A program made the translations under genes and the position numbers. Of a stretch of DNA of 28,930 nt, positions 1 through 6,758 are shown in pieces. The notes beneath the pieces were generated by a model. The model had not been told where the DNA came from and ran no database searches. It was given only the letters and a program-made list of their open reading frames with translations. Source of the DNA: a virus; the IMG/VR virus record IMGVR_UViG_3300040815_003479, positions 1-28,930 of that record. One strand, given 5' to 3'. Numbering within the stretch: position 1 is the stretch's first letter; each line of letters begins with the position of its first letter.

Positions 1-273
1 GAGTTACAAAAAAACTTAGCAGAAGCTCGAGAATTAATATCTGAAATTAAAAAAGTAAAAGACGATCTTTATAAAGAAGTATCAGAATCAGAACATAAAT
101 TTACTTTAGATATTAGTAATAATATTTCTTTAAAAGAAGCAGCAAATAATGTTTTTGGCGGAAACAAAACTAAAATAACATATGAAGATTATGTAGTTTT
201 ATTAGAAATGAAAAAACAAATACAGTTTGATGAAACTAGAAGTTTAATGAACGAGGTATTTGATGATTTTTAA
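1..273 (+). CDS. 3' end of an unidentified coiled-coil protein (partial)
   Basis: The first reading frame is open from base 1 to the TAA at 271-273 and gives the last 90 residues of a protein whose start lies outside the window. The visible part is rich in Lys, Glu, Asn and Leu, and its first half reads like an amphipathic helix or coiled coil (for example EARELISEIKKVKDDLYKEV). I recognise no domain. Its end overlaps the next gene by 11 bases, as expected in a phage operon. Position ahead of the portal would fit a terminase or a virion gene, but nothing in this fragment supports either. Confidence 0.7.
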   Translation, partial: ELQKNLAEARELISEIKKVKDDLYKEVSESEHKFTLDISNNISLKEAANNVFGGNKTKITYEDYVVLLEMKKQIQFDETRSLMNEVFDDF

Positions 274-577
274 TAATCTAAATAAACGTCAAGATGTAAA
301 AGGAATGGATCAAGAAGATTCTTTAGAAGAACAATATCAAAAAATGTACAAGAAAATAGCAAGAGATTTTGTTCATAGAGAAGACCTTGTTGAAATACTT
401 AGAGAGTTACTATTAGGTTTGGGAAGCATTAATCAAGCAATCTTCGGAGAAATATTAGAGCAAATAGATTTAAATCATAATATTAATAATGCTATAGATA
501 AAGCTATTGAATATAGAGAAAATCTTTCTAAACCTAAATTAAAAAGAAAAAAATATAAAGATATCGAAGATGAGTGA
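263..577 (+). CDS. Small hypothetical phage protein, 104 aa
   Basis: This short, highly charged protein has no recognisable domain. A TTG at 260 precedes it in frame, but the ATG at 263 is the better start because GAGG at 253-256 lies six bases ahead of it. The middle (DLVEILRELLLGLGSINQAI) looks like a hydrophobic helix, and the C-terminus is a Lys/Arg/Glu-rich tail. It overlaps the preceding gene by 11 bases and the next by 8, so the three are probably translationally coupled. Codon use (A/T third positions) matches its neighbours. I cannot give a function. Confidence 0.7.
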   Translation: MIFNNLNKRQDVKGMDQEDSLEEQYQKMYKKIARDFVHREDLVEILRELLLGLGSINQAIFGEILEQIDLNHNINNAIDKAIEYRENLSKPKLKRKKYKDIEDE

Positions 578-2957
578 TAATAATCCGGAAATTAACATCC
601 TCTTGCCTTATGTACAACAATTATTAGAAGAGTACGAAAGGCAAATGATTGCGAATAGAATCAAAGGTTCTTTTGATTTGTCGCAAATAGATATTGCAAG
701 TAAGGCGCTTTATCACGACCCGTTATCTGAATATGAATTTGCTTTAAGAAGTAGAATAATGGGTGCTGCTAGTACTAATGAAATTGTTAATTTTATGATG
801 CTAGAGCAAAATGAAACTGAAGAGCAAGTAATTCAATATCGTACAGCAGCTCATAAATACGAAAAACCATTTTCTGAAAAAGCTAAAGAATTTGTAGAAG
901 AAAACTTATACTTTGAATGCGACATTGTAGATAAAGATGGGCGACCTTCTAACGATTGGCTTAAATACGAAAATTTAGATGAAAACACTTTATTAAATAA
1001 TGGAGAGCTTCATTTAAAAAGTTTTTTAGATGAAGATGTAGAAAAAGTTAAATTAAGAAGACGCATTACTAACGAAGTAAAATGGAAACGTAGCAATGAA
1101 GTTTCAAAAGCTGTAGACAAACTTATCGGAGCGGAAGATGGTAAATGGAATCTTTTTGGAAAAGATTTTAATGCAGGAATAGAACAATGTTTTAATTGTT
1201 TTGTAAAAATAGATTTACATGCAGTTTTACCAGCATTAGAATTTGTTTTTGATTTTTCTAAATTAATAAATGGAATAAAAGGTTTATTATTAGAAATAGA
1301 AAAAAATCTTAACCCATTAGATATATTCAATCAGCTTTGTAATTTCTCTTTAGGCATTGGAGAAAATTTATTATGCCCTGCAAATATGCAAGGTATTAAT
1401 TTATTACTGCCTACATTATTTGTAAAGTATTCATTAGATTTAATGAATTTAAGATTTGATCCAATGTCATTGCTAGGAAATATTATTAGCGGAGTAATAA
1501 AAGGAATTACTTCTTGGATAGAAAATATACCAAGATTAATTGTGCCTTTTATTGATTGTTTTATAAACGCAACTAAATCAACTTTTGGATATATACGAGC
1601 AATTGCAAATAGCTTGAATAAGATAAGTCAAGAAGTATTAAACAGTATAAATCAAGTAACTACTTCTGCGCATAAATTACTTTTAAATACTTTAGATTTT
1701 ATTCCTGGATACAATTTAGAAACATTAAAAGAAGAAAAAGAAAATCTTAGAAAAGAAATTAATTCTATTACTAAAAAAATAGAAGAAACAGATACTAAAC
1801 TATCAGAAAAAACAAAAAAACAACTTAAACAAATAAATCAAATTTTTAATTTTATAGATTCTAGTGGAAGGTATTTTAGTAATAAAGCAGCTTTTGAATC
1901 AATATCAGATCAACAAGTTCAAACTTATGTTGAAGTGAATTTTGATCAATATAAAGATCATTTTATTAATTTAGTTACCAATCCAATTGGTGAAGAAGAA
2001 GTATCTCTTTCACAAAATTTTAATAATATTTTATCTATGCTAGATGAAGAAAGTTTAAATTCTTTAGAAGAGCTTCAAAAAGAATACAGGGAACTTTTTA
2101 AAGAAAGAAAAGAAGAATTACAAAATAAAAAATCTGAATCTTTAGAAAATAAAATGGCTTCTAATAGAACTTCAATTGAAGCAGTAATGGAAAATTCTAG
2201 ATATATATCAGAAAATACTTCAGCTGGTTTTTGGGAAGGTAAATATAAAATTAATAGTACTCAAAATTTACTTAATAATAAAGGTAAAAAAAGAGATCTT
2301 AGAGCAGGAAGATATTCTTCTAACGCAAATTATAAAAGGCCTGCTTCTGAAGAATTTACATTATCAGATTATTTATTTGCTAGGTGGGGGATAGATATAA
2401 ATCAAAATTATACAAATTATGAATATGGTTGGATTAGTAGTAGCAAAAAATTTGTTAACGATAAAACTAAAAGTTTTAATAAAAGTATGTCAGATATAGA
2501 AAATATAATTGTTAAAAATCTTCAAGCAGTAAAGCAAACAATACTAGACGTTACTAATAAAGTAATTCTTACATTTAAAAATTTAGATGCATTTCTTTCT
2601 GAAAACGTAAACGTTCAATTTAAAATATTAGGAGAAATTCAAAATCTATTACATTTAATTAGATTGTTTAGAGTAATTAATGAATTAATTCAAAACGGTT
2701 TTTCTGGTTGCGATGAAGCAAAAACAAATAAAGATTATTTTAAAAATTTAATTGTAACTTCAGCAAAGAAACAAGGATTGAATTTAGAAGCTTCTTCTAG
2801 TGATCTTCCAGAAGATTATTTATTAAATCTTACTTATAAAAATATTGATATTAATATAGATTTAGATGAATGTTCTGAAATATCTACTCAATTGAAAAAA
2901 CCAGAAGTTAATTTAGATGAAATTTATGGAGTGATTAAATATGGATTCTCCACTTAA
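570..2957 (+). CDS. Unknown 795-aa phage protein with hydrophobic centre and coiled coil
   Basis: I do not recognise the family. The N-terminal 200 residues are soluble and charged. Residues about 210-380 hold several hydrophobic, probably helical segments with scattered cysteines (for example FVKIDLHAVLPALEFVF and IPRLIVPFIDCFINA). Residues about 385-425 are a Lys/Glu-rich coiled coil, followed by more helical sequence and a Cys-containing C-terminus. It starts with ATG inside the end of the preceding gene and overlaps the following CHAP-like gene by 17 bases. Position upstream of the portal and coupling to a cell-wall hydrolase gene suggest a virion protein, perhaps one that meets the membrane during entry. 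That is inference only; the hydrophobic helices could also pack in a large structural assembly. Confidence 0.75.
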   Translation: MSDNNPEINILLPYVQQLLEEYERQMIANRIKGSFDLSQIDIASKALYHDPLSEYEFALRSRIMGAASTNEIVNFMMLEQNETEEQVIQYRTAAHKYEKPFSEKAKEFVEENLYFECDIVDKDGRPSNDWLKYENLDENTLLNNGELHLKSFLDEDVEKVKLRRRITNEVKWKRSNEVSKAVDKLIGAEDGKWNLFGKDFNAGIEQCFNCFVKIDLHAVLPALEFVFDFSKLINGIKGLLLEIEKNLNPLDIFNQLCNFSLGIGENLLCPANMQGINLLLPTLFVKYSLDLMNLRFDPMSLLGNIISGVIKGITSWIENIPRLIVPFIDCFINATKSTFGYIRAIANSLNKISQEVLNSINQVTTSAHKLLLNTLDFIPGYNLETLKEEKENLRKEINSITKKIEETDTKLSEKTKKQLKQINQIFNFIDSSGRYFSNKAAFESISDQQVQTYVEVNFDQYKDHFINLVTNPIGEEEVSLSQNFNNILSMLDEESLNSLEELQKEYRELFKERKEELQNKKSESLENKMASNRTSIEAVMENSRYISENTSAGFWEGKYKINSTQNLLNNKGKKRDLRAGRYSSNANYKRPASEEFTLSDYLFARWGIDINQNYTNYEYGWISSSKKFVNDKTKSFNKSMSDIENIIVKNLQAVKQTILDVTNKVILTFKNLDAFLSENVNVQFKILGEIQNLLHLIRLFRVINELIQNGFSGCDEAKTNKDYFKNLIVTSAKKQGLNLEASSSDLPEDYLLNLTYKNIDINIDLDECSEISTQLKKPEVNLDEIYGVIKYGFST

Positions 2958-5082
2958 TAAAACAAGAAAAGAATTAACTTTATTTTTAATAGAAAAATCT
3001 TATGAAGTTTATAAACAAAACTTTGTTGGCAGTAAAGCTTTTGAAACTCCAATTCCAAGATATAGAGATAATAACCCACCGTTAGAAAGTTTACCTCCAG
3101 GCACAAACTTTTTTTCAAGAGACCTTGTTCCGCCTCCACCACCTCCACCTCTACCTCCAGTAGAATCAGAAGAAACACAATTTAAAAAACGGTACAACTC
3201 TATTGAAGAATACGAAAAAGAAAACCTTTTACCTCCAGCTAAAAAAGGATATCGTTGGGAACTAGATTATAACGAAACAGGTGCTATACAAGTATTATTG
3301 CCACCAGAAGACCCTCCTGTACAAACTTCAAAAGAAGTTGTTCTTAAACCAATTAACACCTCAAAAGAAACATTAAAAAAGAAAAAAGCTTTTTTTGATT
3401 TTAATCCAGAAAAAGCTCAAAGGCAAGAATTAGCAAAACAACAAAGCCTTTTACTATCTGTAGAAACTCAAAAGAAAAAAGAAAATATTGAATCTGCAAT
3501 AGAAACTATAGAAGTAGAAATTGCTGAACCAATTGTAAATGAAAAAAATGTTTATAATTTATTAAATTATTTAAATGAAGAATTTAGTAAATTAAATTTA
3601 TTTCCAAAAGCTTTTGTAGAAAATATTTCTTCTGAAATTCCCAGTGAAAGAAAACTTATTCTTCCTGAAGAAAAAGAAAAAGTTGTTGAAAATATAAGTT
3701 TAGCTAAAAAAGAATTTATATTAAGCGAAGAAAATTTTGTTGATTTATTAACTGCAAAAATTAATCAATTTGAAAATCAAGAAGAATTATTTGAATTAGA
3801 AGAAAATGAATTTTTAAGAAACGATTTAGCTAACTACAAACTATTCAATGACAAAGAACTATATTCTTTAACAATATTGTTATATTCTTTAAATGATGAA
3901 TTAAGTTTATCAACATTAAAAAATGTATTACAAATAAATTCTTACTATTATCTAAAAGAAGAAAAAGCTGAAAATTTATTTTTTCTTTCTGAAATAGTAA
4001 TTAAAGAAGAAGAGCTTCTTTCTGGAATAAAATATAAACCAATTATTTTAAAAGATAATACAAATAATAAAGAAATAAATTTAAGTTTATTAATTCAAGA
4101 ATATATTACTGATTTATTAAAATCAGATTTTAAAATTCTTAGACAAGCAAATATTGAAAATAATTTGTCTGACGATGAAAAAAAAGAAGCTATAAAAACA
4201 ATATTAGATGAAGTAGTTGAAGTTGGTAAAAAAGAAGCAGCTTTAAATATAGCAACAGTTTCTGAAGATATTAATATAATTAATTTAACTAAAGAAAGAA
4301 TTGTAGCCATTGTTGAGGAAGGAACTCTTTGGAGTGGGGAAAAAATAACATTTAGATTAAAAGAAAATGTTATAAAATACGAAGAAGACTATGAAGGGAA
4401 TTTAATTCCTTTAGGTTCTTTTTATGAATTAGAATCAAAATATTTAAGAACAGAAAAAGATTTTAATTGGTGCGGTGCTTTCATAGCTTTTTGCTATAAA
4501 GATTTTATTAAAAAAGAAATAAGAAGAAAAGTAATGATATCAACATATAGATTTTATATGTTTGCTCAAAAAACTAAAAGACATATAAAAATTCAACCAT
4601 TAATTTCTGAAACTTTAAAAAAAGTAAACAATGAAATTTTAAAAATAAAAAATATAGAAATTTTAACAATTGAAGAAAAAGAAGAAAAAATTAATAAAAT
4701 AATTTTAGAAGGAAAAAATACATTGCAACCTTTATTTTATAAAGGTGCTATTTTAATTTTAAATCCTAATGAAAAATACTGGTATGGTACTCACTTTGCA
4801 ATTTTGACAGATGGAATAATAAATTACAGATATACTGATAATTATGATTACGAAACAACAAGCGAAGAAGGAACTTTAAATTACTACGTAAATACAGTAG
4901 AAGGCAACACTTATGTAAATCAAGAAATAGATGCTACCGGGGTACAAGAAAAATTTAGATATTTAAAATATGCAGTTGCTATATATAAGTTTCTTCCAGA
5001 AGATTATAATTTAGAATTTCAAGGTAAAGTTGAAAAAGAATATAGCAACGCAGAAATTATTATTAAGGACCCATTAATATGA
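2941..5082 (+). CDS. Virion protein with C-terminal CHAP/NlpC-like cell-wall hydrolase domain
   Basis: The last 230 residues resemble papain-like peptidoglycan hydrolases of the CHAP/NlpC class. NWCGAFIAFCY places the probable nucleophile at Cys511, in the WC(A/G)AFV context typical of the family, and YGTHFAILTDG places the probable catalytic His at 618. The third catalytic residue cannot be assigned by eye. The N-terminus has a seven-proline run at residues 64-70 (then LPP), a flexible proline-rich linker that would probably need EF-P for translation. The middle is Lys/Glu-rich and helical. GGAG at 2928-2931 supports the ATG at 2941. It overlaps the portal gene by 4 bases (ATGA). At 713 residues with no holin neighbour, a virion-associated lysin is more likely than a lysis endolysin. 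The enzyme class is moderately sure; the role is inferred. Confidence 0.7.
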   Translation: MDSPLNKTRKELTLFLIEKSYEVYKQNFVGSKAFETPIPRYRDNNPPLESLPPGTNFFSRDLVPPPPPPPLPPVESEETQFKKRYNSIEEYEKENLLPPAKKGYRWELDYNETGAIQVLLPPEDPPVQTSKEVVLKPINTSKETLKKKKAFFDFNPEKAQRQELAKQQSLLLSVETQKKKENIESAIETIEVEIAEPIVNEKNVYNLLNYLNEEFSKLNLFPKAFVENISSEIPSERKLILPEEKEKVVENISLAKKEFILSEENFVDLLTAKINQFENQEELFELEENEFLRNDLANYKLFNDKELYSLTILLYSLNDELSLSTLKNVLQINSYYYLKEEKAENLFFLSEIVIKEEELLSGIKYKPIILKDNTNNKEINLSLLIQEYITDLLKSDFKILRQANIENNLSDDEKKEAIKTILDEVVEVGKKEAALNIATVSEDINIINLTKERIVAIVEEGTLWSGEKITFRLKENVIKYEEDYEGNLIPLGSFYELESKYLRTEKDFNWCGAFIAFCYKDFIKKEIRRKVMISTYRFYMFAQKTKRHIKIQPLISETLKKVNNEILKIKNIEILTIEEKEEKINKIILEGKNTLQPLFYKGAILILNPNEKYWYGTHFAILTDGIINYRYTDNYDYETTSEEGTLNYYVNTVEGNTYVNQEIDATGVQEKFRYLKYAVAIYKFLPEDYNLEFQGKVEKEYSNAEIIIKDPLI

Positions 5083-6734
5083 AAAATGAATTAATTTTAA
5101 AAGCATATGAAAGCTTAGCATTAAAAAAAGAAATGTCCTTAATAGATAGGAATGTACCTTTATTAGGAGAAAGTATTTCTGGAGCGCGAGTTAAAAAAGT
5201 AAACGCTCGGGTAATGCCCTATGCTGATAGACATAGAGGCAATTGGTTCAAACCGGAATATGATCTTACTGAAATACAAATTGCTCAAGATACAGATGCA
5301 TTTCTTTATAAAGCTATACAAAAGAAAGTACAGCGCTTTGTATTAGCTGGTTGGGAAATAGTTGGTAATGATAAAGAACGAGTTGAATACATTAAGCGCA
5401 GATTAAAAGAAATTGAATATGTTTCAGGGCAACCATTTAATTTATTAATGACTGACCTTGCGCATGATCTTATCAGATATTCAAATTGTGCATGGGTTAA
5501 AGTAAGGAGCAATGATGCTTCTACAGGCAAGAAAAGAACTTGGATGGGTAAAGAAATAGATCCAGTTGCTGGTTATTATATTCTTCCTTTTGAAACTCTT
5601 TGGTTTAAAGTAAAGAAAAATGGTGAGCTTAAAAAAGTAATGCAAGAGCAACCAAACACAGGTGAATGGAAAGAGTTCGCACCTCAAGATGTAATTCATT
5701 TTTATACTAATAGAAAACCTGGATTTACTATGGGAACTCCAGAAATTTTACCTGTACTAGAAGATCTTGCTTTATTGAGAAGGTTAGAAGAATCAGTAGA
5801 AAATATGATTGATTCTAATCTACATCCCTTATTTCACTATACTGTAGGTAACGATAATATGCCTGAAAGGTATTCACCCGAAGGTATTAAAGAGTCAGAT
5901 TTAGTAAGACAAACAATTGAATACATGCCATCTGGAGGTATCTTTGTATCTGACCATAGACACAAAATAAGTGCAATTGGTTCAGAAGGCAAAGCTTTAG
6001 ATATTAGAGATTACTTAGAGTATTTTAAAAAAAGAGTTTATGCTGGTTTAGGCGTTTCACCTATGGATATGGGCGAAGCAGATTCTGCTAACAGGTCTAC
6101 AGCAAACACTTTATCTAAAATTGCAATACAAGATGTAGAAGCTTTACAAAGACATATTAAAACATTTATAGAGACTTATATTATTAATGAATTGCTTCTT
6201 GAAGGCGGATATGAAGACTCATTGTTTGAAAGTGATAAAGCAGTGCAAATTAAATTTGGAACTGTAGATAAAGAAGAAAAATCAAAAGAAGAAAATCAAA
6301 CAATTCAACTTTGGTTAAACAATCTTATATCAGAACAAGAAGCTAGAAAACGTTTAGGTGAGCAACCTGTAGATCAAACTTATAGAGATCAAACAAACTA
6401 TAAATTATATACAGAGCCTTTGGCTTTAATTAAAACTATGGGACCATTTAGCGCAGGGTCAGATGCATTAGCTAAATCTGAAACTTCTTCCATTACTCCA
6501 GAAGCAGTTAAAAAAGAAGAACAAGCTCAACAAAGAAAAACAAATAAAAATATACCTGAAAAAGAAAGTAATCCTGCAGCTAATTTATCCGAAAACATCA
6601 GTAGGCCTGCAAATCAAAATGGTTCAAGAAATGCGCCTAAATTTTCTAATGATGTAGAAAGCTTGTTTTTTGAAATAAAAGAAGGTAAAAAGATTTTAGA
6701 TCTTTTAAATTCTTTGGAAAAAGATACATTTTAA
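5079..6734 (+). CDS. Portal protein
   Basis: The portal is the dodecameric ring at one capsid vertex through which DNA is packaged and ejected. The 551-residue length suits the family. Typical features are the early segment FLYKAIQKKVQRFVLAGWEI (about 75-94), DVIHFYTNRKPGFTMGTPE (about 204-222) followed by a long helix beginning LPVLEDLALLRRLEESVENM, and the later YAGLGVSPMDMGEADSANRS (about 325-345) that matches portal C-domains. The C-terminal 90 residues are low-complexity and polar, with a final helix. AAGGA at 5065-5069 supports the start, and the ATG overlaps the upstream stop codon. The following gene, after 24 bases, is the maturation protease, the classic portal-protease-capsid order. 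Confidence 0.9.
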   Translation: MKNELILKAYESLALKKEMSLIDRNVPLLGESISGARVKKVNARVMPYADRHRGNWFKPEYDLTEIQIAQDTDAFLYKAIQKKVQRFVLAGWEIVGNDKERVEYIKRRLKEIEYVSGQPFNLLMTDLAHDLIRYSNCAWVKVRSNDASTGKKRTWMGKEIDPVAGYYILPFETLWFKVKKNGELKKVMQEQPNTGEWKEFAPQDVIHFYTNRKPGFTMGTPEILPVLEDLALLRRLEESVENMIDSNLHPLFHYTVGNDNMPERYSPEGIKESDLVRQTIEYMPSGGIFVSDHRHKISAIGSEGKALDIRDYLEYFKKRVYAGLGVSPMDMGEADSANRSTANTLSKIAIQDVEALQRHIKTFIETYIINELLLEGGYEDSLFESDKAVQIKFGTVDKEEKSKEENQTIQLWLNNLISEQEARKRLGEQPVDQTYRDQTNYKLYTEPLALIKTMGPFSAGSDALAKSETSSITPEAVKKEEQAQQRKTNKNIPEKESNPAANLSENISRPANQNGSRNAPKFSNDVESLFFEIKEGKKILDLLNSLEKDTF

Positions 6735-6758
6735 TTTAATATAAAAACAGGTCAAAAT

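Noticed and set aside
260-262. TTG start giving the small gene one extra Met
   Set aside because: The ATG at 263 has better spacing from GAGG; the same reasoning rejects TTG 20938 in favour of ATG 20941.
3009-3197. Minus-strand frame with a poly-Gly run
   Set aside because: It is the complement of the proline codons of the CHAP-like gene and lies wholly inside it; no ribosome site supports it.
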